Shown here: piece by piece, positions 21,162 through 32,232 of the stretch
Layout of the letters: every line of letters begins with the position of its first letter
Position numbering within the stretch: position 1 is the first letter of the stretch
Assembly: GCF_000002425.4 (NCBI RefSeq)
Contig: NC_037264.1
Location: forward strand, 10,331,194-10,395,193
Length of the DNA stretch: 64,000 nucleotides
DNA from: Physcomitrium patens
Taxonomy: Eukaryota > Streptophyta > Bryopsida > Funariales > Funariaceae
Reading direction: 5' to 3'
The notes under the pieces: generated by a model
What the model saw: the letters and a program-made list of their open reading frames with translations, nothing else
Told to the model about the DNA's origin: nothing
Databases searched by the model: none
Position numbers and translations under genes: made by a program

Positions 21162-22480
21162 TGTCGTATTACGTGCTTTTCTGCTTGAGAACGCGCCGAG
21201 CGTCTGGCTGTAGAAGGTAGTATGGAGATTCGCTGATAGTCAAGCTGTCTATCAGTTTTTGACTGCTGGAATATAAACGACTGCAACAATGTACCGTAAA
21301 TCTATACGGATGCTCTTCGACTGCTCGTGGAAGTCTTTTTTATTTATTTATTTATTTTTTGCCCATCCGGTAGGTCTCTAGATGTTACAGAGATCCCCGA
21401 ACAACCTAAATTGTTAATCTTCAATACCCCTTTGTACTTACGATCTTGTATCCACTGACTGTCCTGTTAGATTAACCCAATAAATTTCATTCACTTCGCA
21501 TATTCAATCCTATAGACACCCTTTTAATCCTTCAATCACAGACGTAACTCGATTTTACAAAACAGTCAAGAGTATTCAAACCCTCTTCATTAAAAATCCC
21601 GATTCACCATTACAACATTGACTTTAGCAGCGATTGCCTCAATCTTCCCAAAACTCTACGAAGAAAAAAAATCCAAATTCTATGTCTTTCCTTCCCCTGC
21701 CTGAAGCATGAAGCTCCTCTCTCTCATTTCCTTGATCTTCAAAAACCTCCCATGAAAACCCCCGATTCCCAGAGAAATAAACCCCCCTAAAACTATTCTC
21801 TCCCCTAACCTTATCCTCTGAATCTCTTCAATCTTCCATCTTAGATCCGGAATTGGCTCCCGCCGTTAGAGCTTAGATCCGAAATTGGCTCACGTCATCA
21901 AAGCCTTCTCCTCCGTTTTTACCTTTAAGAGATTTATTTACCATAAACAACGTTCTCTGAAACAGCACAGAGAACAGGATAGCCCGAAACAGAATCGAAA
22001 TCCCGTAAACGGGACCACATTGAGTCGCCTGACCAATTGAGGTCCTATATTGGGTAAGATGCCCGTAGTAAACTGGATGCTCGCGTAATTGGGTCAAATT
22101 GGTCTTCGCATCAGACTAGCTGAGGCCCGTAGTAAGACTTGGATTTTCCCGTAACTAGACTGCATTGGGTTGTCCCAGCAATACAAGTCTCATATTGGGT
22201 AAGAGGACCCGGATTGGATTCTCAAAATTGGATCCAATTGGCTCTTCAAACCCGTCGTGTGAATTGGTCCTTCTCATCCTGCTAACTCCCGTTATTAGAA
22301 TCGAATGGAGCATTTCAGTATGCCCTGGCTGACTGTAACAGGGTGACTGAACCTGACCACAGAGTATTTGCGCTGGAGTTGGTCGATGCTCCCAATATTT
22401 GAGGTAACTGAATATTAATAAAATTCCCCTTCTTTTTTTTTTTTTTTATTTTCATTGTATACTCGTGTTACAACACGACA
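21162..22480 (-). repeat. 3' LTR of B1
   Basis: From TGTCGTATTACG to TTACAACACGACA on the plus strand; matches 28270-29585. It contains a GA-poor stretch with two GATCCGAAATTGGCTC-like units (21846-21903) that are expanded in the related solo LTR B3. Confidence 0.9.
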
Positions 22481-22725
22481 TCCACCCCCTCTGAACCTGT
22501 GCATCCTGCGGTATGCACCAATTTACCCAATTGTTGTTTGATTCGTAATGAGTAAGTCGCATTATCATGAACAGTTGTTACCACATATGGTCCAAATTAA
22601 CGTTTTCAAAACTTCCGCAAAGTACTATGTTGATTATCCAGACTATTATCATAAACAAGTACCCAGTCACCTTCTTCGATTGCTTTAGGTCTCAATCGAT
22701 GTTGCTTGTCGAATCGCGCCTTGTT

Positions 22726-23560
22726 TCATAACCTTGCTCTTTTTAACCTTTCCAATGCTATCTGCACATCTTCCGATCTTTGCTCCAATTGTCGAATCCT
22801 AATAGCCAGAAGTTCTTCTCTTGTTAATCGATCTTCCCATGGTAGCATACTCCAAGTAAGTACCTTTTCTTCAATCGGCATAATTGGTTTTTGACCTGTC
22901 ATAAGTTCTACTGGCATATATCCTATCACCGAACTATGTGTTGTTCGATCAGCCCATAATGCAAATGACAAAAGCTGTGGCCACTCTTTAACTTTCCCAT
23001 TACAAGCTTTAACCAATGCTTTCACAATCGGCGGGTGACCGCGTTCGCTTTTTACATTCCCTTCCGGATTATAAGCAGTGGTCAGTGATAGCTTAACTCC
23101 ACATTTTCCAAAGAACTTACGAGCTTCTTGTGCATTTAATTCTCCACGATCTGAAGTGATTTTTCCTACGCATCCATAACGGCAAATAACATCTTCAAGC
23201 AAAAACCTACAAATCCCCTCTGTAGATTTTATCCTCAATGCTCTTCCTTCTACTTGATTTGATAAATCTTCACGAGCTAAAACCAAATATCTCATCTACC
23301 ATAACCCAACTGGCATAATAACCAAATCAACAACCCATTTAAAATGAATAGCTAGAGGATACATAGGATGAAGACCATCTCGATGTCAGATATTAGGATA
23401 CGATTGACAGATTTCACATGACTCTACAAATGAGAGCACATCTCGATACATATTTTTCCACCAATATCGTTCCTTGAGTTTAGCAAAAGTAGCCTAGATT
23501 CCTCTATGCCCTGCCTATAAACTATCATGAAACTCCTTTAATAATTTTAGTTTTTCTTCC
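22726..23560 (-). pseudogene. B1 integrase
   Basis: The frame 23295-22726 holds the integrase core with the second Asp in TSDRGELNAQ, followed by YNPEGNVKSERGH, where the catalytic Glu is expected, and the VEL..GQKPIMPIE region. The zinc-binding part (CEIC-type, near 23400-23560) lies upstream and is broken by stops. It ends in a basic stretch near 22726. Confidence 0.75.
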
Positions 23561-24711
23561 TTTTTGCTTATCACTCGTTGTGGCATCCCAATTCCTTTCT
23601 TTGGTCTCTTCCATAAGAATCCATCTGGAAGCAAAAATCCATATATTTTTTTTCTTATTTGTTTGAATTTTTTTGTAGACTGATTCCCCTGCTTAGTCAA
23701 GATATTGAAGTAATGGCCAATTTCTAATAATTCTCGTTTATAAGATTCTTCAAAAAATAGCTTGTCTTCTTTGTTGAGATTTGATATTGAATAAAATTTC
23801 AATCCGACGTCATCAATGTCTTCAACCATTTCGTCCTTCCTCTCGTATCTTGCTCGAGATAGCATGTCTGCTACTAAATTGTCATTCTCAGTAACATGCT
23901 TAAATTCTAGATTTAGTGACTTAATATAAGCAATCCATCTCAACATTGCAATATCTGGGGTTGAACAGTTAATAATCATTCCAAGCAATGGCAAGCAATC
24001 TGTTTCAATTACTACTACTGCCCCAATCAAATAGTCCTTTTCAGCTTTCATAGTGAAAACGACTCTCCAAAGTTCTCTTTTGACTTACGAATATGCACGC
24101 TGACGAATACTTAAAACTTTAGCCCCAAATCGAACTGCAAATCTACTCCCATTCGAATCATCTTGACCCACAGCCCATCCAACGGTAATTGGACTAGCGT
24201 CTACAGTAAGAATCACTGGTCTATAACACTTATAATCAACCTTCCTCAATATTGGAGGTGACATCAAAAATTTCTTCAATCTTTGCATTGCCTGAATATG
24301 CCTTTCTTTCCATTCAAATCGGTAACCCTTGCGTAACAGTTCATATAATGGATCTGCTATGTGAGCAAAATGAGGGATCCAGATTCGATAAAATATACAT
24401 GCACCCAAAAACCTGCGAACCTCTGTTAAAGAACCACAATCCTCTTTCATCCTTCCAATTGCATCAACTTTAGTCGGATCTGGTTTTCTTCCGTAAGATC
24501 CGCATAAATTTCCAACAATTACAACCTCTCGCACTCCAAATACGGACTTTATACCCGATAATGTAAGATGAACTTCTCCAAGCCGAGTTAAAATCTTTTC
24601 ACAATCTTGTATATGATCAACAACATATCTACGACACCCCCTCGTATCTAAAGTTTTATCCTTGTCTCCTTCTCTGTACTCTTTTATAGGAACATCATCC
24701 AGAAAAGGCAT
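23515..24711 (-). pseudogene. B1 end of reverse transcriptase and RNase H
   Basis: From PFLDDVPIKEY (the RT active-site FLDD) through the thumb and the RFLGACIFYRIWIPHFAHIADPL block to the RNase H domain (ILTVDASPITVGWAV; VVIETDCLPLLGMI; VADMLSRARYE). A stop near 24085 and a shift near 24052 split it. The fingers and palm of RT lie at 24712-25320. Confidence 0.78.
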
Positions 24712-25320
24712 AGTCTTCCGGAATAAAATCTCTCAATACCTTATTCATCCCATTCATCATATGCGCAACTGAGTTGGTCGCGCCTTGAGGAAGAGTGCAC
24801 ATTCTAACCAATCCGAGCGGTGTCCTCATCGTTGTCATATCTCTACTTCCTTCGGCAAGTTGAAATTGATCATAACCTGAATATTAATCACCCATTGAAT
24901 AGATCGCCCTTCCAGCAAACGCCTCTGTAAATTCATCCACAATAGGTCCAATTGCTGCATTCCTGACAGTTACAGCATTCACAGGCTGCATATCTTGAAT
25001 AAACCGTAGTGAACCATTCTTCTTACGTACCGTAAACCATTGACTAGAATACGGCGCAAATGAAGGTTGCAATATTTTCATCTTTATCTTTTAGTTCAAT
25101 AGTTCCACCAATTTAGGTAAATGTGCCCTCGATACTGAAATCGGTCTTAGATTCCAACGTACATGCGGTACAGTGAAGATAACCATAGGTATTATAATAT
25201 TTGGATCCACACACCCAATTTCATGAGATTCGAAGGCAAACGATCTACCTTGTTTAGCCAACATCTTTTTGAAGCAAGTAATTTCCTCCGGCAATAAAGA
25301 CCCATCAGAACCAATCTTCA
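24712..25320 (-). pseudogene. B1 reverse transcriptase, N-terminal part
   Basis: Contains IFTVPHVRWNLRPISV, SFAPYSSQWFTV and RFIQDMQPVNAVTV, the fingers region of RT, and then GRAIYSMGD, where the first catalytic Asp sits. A TAA separates it from the preceding frame, and another stop follows Asp (TACTCAGGTTAT-type context in B2 shows the intact form). Confidence 0.75.
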
Positions 25321-25321
25321 A

Positions 25322-26613
25322 TTATTCAAAAGTCTCTTTAGTAAACTGATGTCCAATACTCATTGGATATCTTAAACTTGCTTCTTTTGATGCTTCTCCC
25401 ATTTGTTCTTTAGAATCTTCTGGTAATGGTCCGGCAACAGGCTTTATCTTCTTATCTGCCGTTTTATATCTCGTCTCTACTGTGACCTCTGGTGCTTGAA
25501 AAGATTCAAGCATGGTATAAACCTCTCTCGAATGAATCTCACCAATCTTATCATTATCCCCTAACCCAATAGATGTAATCAATTCCAATGAATCTTCCAA
25601 TCCATTTTCTTCATAAACACCCAAAATCTTCTCATCATCTTGCAATGTACCTATCTTGCGTAATTTTCCTTCAATATCATATAATCTTTTTCTTTCTTTT
25701 CTTTTAAAATCATCAACTTTCTTATACATAATATTTCCATTCTCCAATATACCAATAAAACTCGCATCAAAGGCACCTTCATCTCGTGAGAGTACCTCCT
25801 CTTTTGTACCTCTTTAATCTCGCTTTACAGTGGTACCTCCCCAAAATCCTTAAATCCTTCAACAATCTTTGGCAATGGTTTCTCCCTTAGCCTATCTCGA
25901 TTCCGTTCATGGTTAGGAGGTACTGTTAGAAATTGTACAGCTTTCCTCCCATCTTCGCTCCGTACCCTTGCATAAGCAGAACCATCGTCAAGTACCTTTG
26001 TTTCCATCCGTGTTGGCGTGATATAAGGTTGTTCTAAAATCAACGGATAAGACGTTGTATCTTGAACGAAGAAATGTTGCTTCGTCGCAACATCCCCAAT
26101 CCGAATTTTGACATCTGGACAAGCTCCATATAATTCGCCTCGTGTATTATTAGGTGCTCGTATTGCCCATCCATGTTCCATATCAATTGGCCATTTTTGC
26201 TTCTTATAAAGATCTTTAGACATGAGATTTATTTCAGAACCATGGCCCACCAAGGCAACTATTGGTTCTTCTATATCTCCTACCTTCACCAATACCTCAG
26301 TAGTTGCCCTTGCCCAATGCTTTCGAGTATAATGGCTCAAAGTTTCCATTTCCTTGTCACTAGAATCTTCGAAACGTACTCGCTGATTATACCCATTCTT
26401 TTCATTTGTTGGTTGCTTGTAACCAATATCAACCTCTTCTTCATCTCTACATATTCTTGCATCAATAGCATGACTCATTCCAGTTTCGCTCATTAATTGG
26501 CTCTTTCGCTTAATGCTGTCAATGATAACATCATGAAACTCCTTCTTTGCAATTCCCAAGACTTCTTTCAATGTGAATTCCACCTTAGAGTTTAATATAC
26601 GTTCTTCCAACAC
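25322..26613 (-). pseudogene. B1 protease and linker
   Basis: The frame 26613-25825 holds a retropepsin-like domain: LVGHGSEINLMSKDLY at the active site and YPLILEQPYITPTRME for the second strand. The catalytic Asp expected before HGS is replaced by Gly (GGC), so the enzyme would be dead. A charged linker (25747-25322) follows up to the RT. Confidence 0.75.
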
Positions 26614-26619
26614 CCCTTA

Positions 26620-28197
26620 CAAATTTGTTGCCCCCTCAACGTCAGAAAGTAGCTTATAAGCAATTGATTTGCCTTTATCTTTTGTCTCCGTTGTTTTTTC
26701 TCCCAATAATGTTGAGGTATCCTTTACAGGCAATTCTTGTGAAGCTGCCTCTCGAGCCTTGGCTCCTCGAGTTTGTCTATTAAAAGAATTTCCTTCTTTA
26801 GTATCATCAAAATTTCCTCGTCTTTTTTCTTCCATCAAAGCTTCATGTTGGCTCTTAGCAATATATGCATGAACTGAAAGAGACTCAACAAGATCCTCTC
26901 AACCTGTTCTACCTCGTATTGTAGCTGCAGTCCTCAATAACGCTTCTCGAGGTTATTTCCCTTCTTGCATTATAGAAACGGCAGTAGCCCAAAACTCACT
27001 AGTTTCCGTACTTCCACCTATTTCATCATCTACTCTAGCACCATAACTTGCACTTTCTCGTGCTGCTGATTCATGCTCTTTTAGGTAATCTTTAAATAAT
27101 GCTCTCATTCCTCCCTTGCCAAAATTGGTTTGAAGAAGATCCTCTCTATTTTTCAATGCTATCTTGCCATCTTTTCAGCAAATAATTCCCTGCTGTATCA
27201 TATTATTAAATTCATTGCAATCTTTTCTAGTGTGTGAAGCATCATCACACCAAATGCATCTTTGTACATATCCTTATTTTGAAACATTCTTCGAATTATT
27301 TATAGAAGTATTTTCTTCAAGTCTTGCCAATTTGATTTGAAGATCTCGCATTCTTCGTATAATTTCTTCCATTTTCATATCTGCTTTCTTTGATAAGGAT
27401 GTCTAAGGTTGAACTGTAGGCATTGTTGGTGGTGTTGTACGTACTGGAGCTTTGGATGCTTATACTGTTTTCGGAATATTGCTCCTATCCTTCCTCCTTT
27501 TTCTTTTTGTAAGCAATCCCACCGCATCTTCAACGTTCTTCCACTTCGTTGTCAATCCTTCATCTTCTTCTTTGTCTTCAAGAAGGGTTTCTAATTTCTC
27601 TTGCAATTCTCCATCAGCAGCTTGAAGAAATAGATCAACTTTGTTCGGCTCCAATGTCAATTTTTCTACCTTTGATAATTGACAGTACTGCCTCTCAAAT
27701 TCCCTTAGTAGCTTTTTTGCTTGCAAATTCTTATTGGGCCGTTCAATCCATCCCAGAAACAGCTTCTTAGTAACGCGATCAGCATCTTCCAAGAAATATT
27801 CGTCTTTCAATGCATGTGAATAATCCTCCCATGAATTCCCACAACGATCCGTAATCGATGTAATGTGGTCCCTTATCTCCGGTATTGTGGCAAGTCCAAA
27901 TAGTGCAACCATTTTCTTCTCAGAAACCCGATTTAATTCCATTTCACGAACATAACATCTTAAATACCTTGAAATATTCCTTCCATCAAATTGATCAATT
28001 TTATTGACCAGTGCTTGCAATGCTTTGGTTGCCAAAGCTTCCTTTCGATCATTGCTTTGCTGTTGCTGCATTGACAGTGAGAAGGCTTGAAACAAACTAG
28101 CAATAGACGGATCCATGTGCATACCTTGTCCTTTAGAAGACTCCCCACCAGAAACTTCTCCCAAAAATCCTTCAAAATTTTTATTTTCGTTTTCCAT
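26620..28197 (-). pseudogene. B1 gag with CCHC zinc knuckle
   Basis: The likely start is the ATG at 28197 (MENENKNFEG); an upstream ATG in the same frame at 28221 adds eight hydrophobic residues. The capsid region is open to 27460 (KIDQFDGRNISRYL; FLQAADGELQEKL), then several stops follow. The zinc knuckle CIWCDDASHTRKDC (CX2CX4HX4C) lies near 27200-27260. The remaining frames to 26617 are charged and low in complexity. Confidence 0.75.
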
Positions 28198-28239
28198 AAA
28201 AATAAAGATAAAATAAATCAAAATCCAATACCTTCCACC

Positions 28240-28269
28240 TCAAGCTTTGACGTCGGGTTCACCACTTAT
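28240..28269 (-). other. Primer binding site of B1
   Basis: Directly after the 5' LTR (minus strand, after ACGACA at 28270) comes TAAG and then TGGTGAACCCGACGTC. This has the TGG start and T-arm-like GAACCCGA expected for the complement of a tRNA 3' end. The tRNA species is not identified. Confidence 0.55.
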
Positions 28270-29585
28270 GTCGTATTACGTGCTTTCCTGCTTGAGAATG
28301 CGCCGGGCGTCTGGCTGTAGAAGGTAGTATGGAGATTCGCCGATAGTCAAGCAGTCTATCAGTTTTTGACTGCTGGAATATAAACGATTGTAACAATGTA
28401 CCGTAAATCTATACGGATGCTCTTCGACTTCTCATCGAAGTCTTTTTTATTTATTTATTTTTTTTTCCCTTGCAGGTAGGTCTCTAGACGTTACAGAGAA
28501 CCCCGAACAACCCAAACTGTTAATCTTCAATACCCCTTTGTACTTACAATCTTGTATCCACTGACTGTCCTGTTAGATTAACTCAATAAATTTCATTCAC
28601 TCCGCATACTCAATCCTATAGACACTCTTTAAATCCTTCAATCTTAGACGTAACTTGATTTTACAAAACAGTCAAGAGTATTCAAACCCACTTCATTTAA
28701 AATCCTGATTCACCATTACAACACTGACTTCAGCAGCGATTGCCTCAGTCTTCCCAAAACTCTACGAAGAAGAAAAATCCAAATTCTATGTCTTTCCTTC
28801 CCCTGCCTGAAGCATAAAGCTCCTCTCCCTCATTCCCTTGATCTTCAAAAACCTCCCATGAAAACCCCCGATTCCCAGAAAAAGAAAACCCCCCTAAAAC
28901 TATTTACTCCCCTAACCTTATCCTCTGAATCTCTTCAATCTTCCATCTTAGATACGGAATTGGCTCCCACCGTCAGAGCTTAGATCCGAAATTGGCTCAC
29001 GTCATCAAAGCCTTCTCCTCCGTTTTTACCTTTAAGAGATGCATTTATCGTAAACAACGTTCCCTGAAATGGCACAGAGAACAGCACAGCCTAAAACAGA
29101 ATCGAAACCCCGTAATCGGGACCACATTGAGTCGCCCGACCAATCAGGTTCCATATTGGGTAAGATGCCCGTAGTAACCTGGATGCTCACGTAATTGGGT
29201 CAAACTAGTCTTCGCGTCAGACTAGCTGAGGCCCGTAGTAAGACCTGGATTTTCCCGTAACTAGACTGCATTGAGTTGCTCCACCAATACAAGTCTCATA
29301 TCGGGTAAGAGGACCCGGATTGGATTCTCGAAATTGGATCCAATTGGCTCTTCAAACCCGTCGTGTGAATTGGTCCTTCTCATCCTGCTAACTCCCGTTA
29401 TAAGAATCGAATGGAGCATTTAAGTATGCCCTGGCTGACTGTAACGAGGTGACTGAACCTGACCACACAGTATTTGCGCTGCAGTTGGTCGATGCTCCCA
29501 ATATTCGAGGTAACTGAATATTAATAAAATTGTCCTTCTTCTTTTTTTTTTTTTTTTCACTGTATACTCATGTTACAACACGACA
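28270..29585 (-). repeat. 5' LTR of B1
   Basis: 1316 bp with the same ends as the 3' LTR; followed on the plus side by the duplicated CCGC (29586-29589) and the resumed A2 protease. Confidence 0.9.
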
Positions 29586-29589
29586 CCGC

Positions 29590-29984
29590 AACCTCCAATC
29601 TATCAATGGATTATGTTTTTCCAACCAAGATAGACCAAGAATAATAGGATTTGATGAGGTTCTAATAATATTAAGAATAATATGACTACTATGGTCTTTA
29701 AACGTTACTTCTATAGGTTTTGATTCATGGGTGATGCTACCAGACAATAAAGGTTGCCCATCTATGATCTCAAAATGAACAGGTTTTGATTTTTGTACTA
29801 AAGGGATCTTATGACGCTTTACAAATTCTTTGTCTAAAAAGCAAGCAGATGCTCCTGAGTCTAGTAGTGCTAAGGTTCTCAGTTTTTGAGGGCCGATAAA
29901 CAGAGGGATTGTAAAACAAAGTGCAAGTTGGGCAAAAAGAAAGGAACCTGATTGTTGTTGGGATATTTCATTGTCCAGCCGCAC
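29590..29984 (-). pseudogene. A2 protease, N-terminal part cut by B1
   Basis: Same frame as the start of the A1 PR-RT (GTG at 29984, [10 protein letters not shown]). The active site [13 protein letters not shown] is intact, and the frame runs to IDWRLR, where B1 begins. The continuation of the protein lies at 21157. Confidence 0.85.
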
Positions 29985-29989
29985 AGTTC

Positions 29990-31015
29990 CTACTGTGGCT
30001 GGGCATCCTCGTTTTCCTGAACAAATACTCCCCTAGTCTTGACTATGCCTCGATTTAGCTTTTTGGAGCAGTTTCCGACTTTGTGGCCTTCTCCACTGCA
30101 GTACAAGCATAAATTTTCCTCCATACGTTCCTTTTTTTCTTCTATAGTAAGAGATTTGATACGTATCGCATCAATTTGCATGTCTTCCACCTCTGAATGC
30201 GAATTCACACCGCTTGCCGACATAGTTGGAGCATGACAAATTGTATGTTGTCTTGAGCGTTGGTCTTGGCGACGTTGGAATAGGCGATTATCGCACTTCA
30301 CAGCTTGGTTAATGGCTTCATTGAGCGTTCGTGGATCAGGAAGAGTTAACAGCAAATCCTTCACATCATCTCTTAAACCCCAATAGAATTGACTCATCAA
30401 CGCTTCTTCATCCCAATTGATGTCGCATACTAATTGCCTGAAATTCGAAGCATAGACTGATGTAGAATACATCCCTTGTCGTAGCGACCGGATCTTTGTT
30501 GTAGCCCATCGAACCTTATCGTGTTCACCAAATGCTTCCGCAAATGCTTCCAAAAAGGTTTTGAAGTTGTTTAATATGGATGATCGTTTCTCAAACAAAG
30601 GAGCAAACCATGATAGAGCTTGTCCCGTAAGTAAGGTTCCAACAAGTCCAACACGTGACTCCTCCGTTAGATATCGTTTGGGCTGTAAAATTGTTATCAA
30701 CCTGATTTGATTGACGAATCCTCGAAACTTGGAACGTGTTCCATCAAACTTATCTGGAAGGCTAACTCGAGGTTCCTTATGTTGTAGAATTAGTGGTTCT
30801 TGTCGAACCTGAGGTAAAGTTGTTTCTCCAAGTGCCGAAATTTGAGGCTGGTGTAGTTTAGATTGTGCTATCCCAGATACTCTATCATTATGAAGCCTTG
30901 CCACCACTCCTTCAATCTCTGCAGTTCTTTGTGATAACGTAGCGAAGGCATTCATAATAGCATCTAACTTAGACTCCGAACTTTCTGTCATACTAATGTC
31001 TTGACCTCCGGCCAT
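29990..31015 (-). CDS. A2 gag polyprotein, intact (341 aa)
   Basis: This is the only complete gag frame of the A family in the window. It starts MAGGQDISMTESS at 31015. A short coiled coil is followed by the Ty3/gypsy capsid (QALSWFAPLFEKRSS; FYWGLRDDVKDLLL) and one CCHC knuckle CSGEGHKVGNC near residue 310. It ends with PQ and TAG; the pol frame starts in the -1 frame with a 19-base overlap. Gag would form the particle that packages the element RNA. Since the copy's pol is destroyed, it could act only in trans. Confidence 0.85.
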   Translation of the reverse strand: MAGGQDISMTESSESKLDAIMNAFATLSQRTAEIEGVVARLHNDRVSGIAQSKLHQPQISALGETTLPQVRQEPLILQHKEPRVSLPDKFDGTRSKFRGFVNQIRLITILQPKRYLTEESRVGLVGTLLTGQALSWFAPLFEKRSSILNNFKTFLEAFAEAFGEHDKVRWATTKIRSLRQGMYSTSVYASNFRQLVCDINWDEEALMSQFYWGLRDDVKDLLLTLPDPRTLNEAINQAVKCDNRLFQRRQDQRSRQHTICHAPTMSASGVNSHSEVEDMQIDAIRIKSLTIEEKKERMEENLCLYCSGEGHKVGNCSKKLNRGIVKTRGVFVQENEDAQPQ

Positions 31016-31016
31016 T

Positions 31017-31256
31017 CTAATAGAAGGACAAAAATGACCCTATAAGAGGCAATATTGGTTTATAGGAGGATAATCCACAACCTATAAAACGCCTTAAGAA
31101 TTTTAAGAAGAGGGATAATCTACTCTTTCCAAGAAGAATAAGACTCCAATATTGTAACAGAAGAAGTATCAGTTTAAAGGAGGGTAATCCGCAACCTCTA
31201 AAAAATGCTAGTATACTTTCAAGTAGAGGGATAATCCACACTCTACTAAGAAAGAA
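31017..31256 (-). other. A2 leader between primer site and gag
   Basis: Contains four inverted copies of the GGATTACCCTCC-type repeat seen in A1. The primer site complement CTCTGATATCT lies at 31257-31268 and touches the shared LTR. Confidence 0.7.
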
Positions 31257-31273
31257 CTAGCTCTGATATCTCA

Positions 31274-31716
31274 AGTTAGTGTAGTCTCGACAAACTGTCA
31301 CGGACACAAAATACAGACTTGAAATCTAACAAGAAGTTCAAGAAGAAGTGGCAGAACTAAATTAAAAAGATGAGTACAAGAACAACACCAGAAAGGTGAG
31401 CTAGAACTCCAAGAGATGTGTTGTCGAGACTGATGAATTCTTCAGCCTCGATCCCTATATATACTCCTACTTAGGAAGCTTCTCGAGCTACTTCTATTAA
31501 CTAAGAAGCTTCTAGAAGGTTCTAGAGGCTTTCTTTCTAGAAGGTTCTAGAAACTTCTCGAGCTACTTCTATTAACTAGGAAGCTTCTAGAAAGTTCCAG
31601 GGGATTCCTTTCTAGAAGCTTCTCGAAACTTCTCTTCTAGAAGGTTCGAGAGACTTCCTTTCTAGAAGCTTCTAGAAACTTCTATCTAAAAGGTTCTTAG
31701 TAATATGTCCCTAACA
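31274..31716 (-). repeat. LTR shared by A2 (as 5' LTR) and A3 (as 3' LTR)
   Basis: On the minus strand it begins TGTTAGGGACATATT at 31716 and ends near CTAAC at 31275. On its left stands the primer site and gag leader of A2; on its right stands the purine tract AAGAGGGGGGGTGA that ends A3. One LTR thus serves two elements in tandem. It carries 4-5-unit perfect heat-shock arrays at 31505-31522, 31535-31557, 31610-31632 and 31660-31682, upstream of its TATATATAGG box (minus, about 31458-31467). Confidence 0.85.
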
Positions 31717-31729
31717 TCACCCCCCCTCT

Positions 31730-32232
31730 TAGTTTTAGGTCTCTGAGAAGCAATGTTGTTGATCAGTACCAAGGCAAGAAAATGAAGATCTGTCGCATAA
31801 CTTCTGCTATGAACTCCAACTGTTGTTCACGAGGCAAGTGGTTCATTGATCCTTGAAGCGAACGATAGTGGCCCACGCATTTGACTTTTGACCAAGCATG
31901 AACTTCCGTGTCCTCATTGTGAAATTGTCCTGCAAACACGCCTTCTGGTTGACCATCGTAAGCAGGCTCGATGTCAAATACGATCACCAGTGATCGGTTA
32001 CTCGGTATCCTCCGTCGTCGTCGTACTACATATAGTTCTTCATCTCGGGGTCGCCCTCGTGAACTTCTCGGTTGCGATACTCTGACTCACACACTATCTA
32101 TCTCTTGGCTATCTATATCAAAAGAACAAACTACGATCTATCTTGGAGAAAATCACTACATCAACTATGAATTTTGCTGATGCTCTCTCCTTTTCTTATA
32201 TTGTTGGGAGAACAAGCTTCAGAAAGAAGCTA
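31730..32232 (-). other. 3' untranslated region and polypurine tract of A3
   Basis: About 500 bp between the chromodomain stop and the LTR, ending in the G-run AAGAGGGGGGGTGA that primes plus-strand DNA synthesis in LTR elements. No conserved frame is seen. Confidence 0.65.

Larger units (their letters stand above)
21162..29585 (-). mobile_element. Element B1: complete Ty3/gypsy-type retrotransposon inserted in A2
   Basis: 8424 bp, with LTRs of 1319 and 1316 bp whose ends are the inverted repeat TGTCGT/ACGACA, flanked by a 4-bp duplication (CCGC). On the minus strand: primer site, gag with zinc knuckle, protease, RT, RNase H, integrase. By eye the LTRs differ at roughly 5-6% of the first 300 bases. 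All frames carry stops. The protein style (zinc knuckle CIWCDDASHTRKDC, protease HGSEINLMS, FLDDVPIK in RT) differs from the A and F elements and marks a separate Ty3/gypsy lineage. Confidence 0.9.
18022..31716 (-). mobile_element. Chromovirus copy A2, minus strand, interrupted by B1 and by an internal inversion
   Basis: Reading right to left: LTR 31716-31274 (shared with A3), leader, gag, PR, [B1 insertion], RT, RNase H, integrase zinc region to 19189, then the integrase core and chromodomain inverted as a block (18205-19188), then the chromodomain end and 3' UTR to 18022. The 3' LTR is missing. Restoring the inverted block gives an element colinear with A3. It meets A1 tail-to-tail. Confidence 0.8.
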
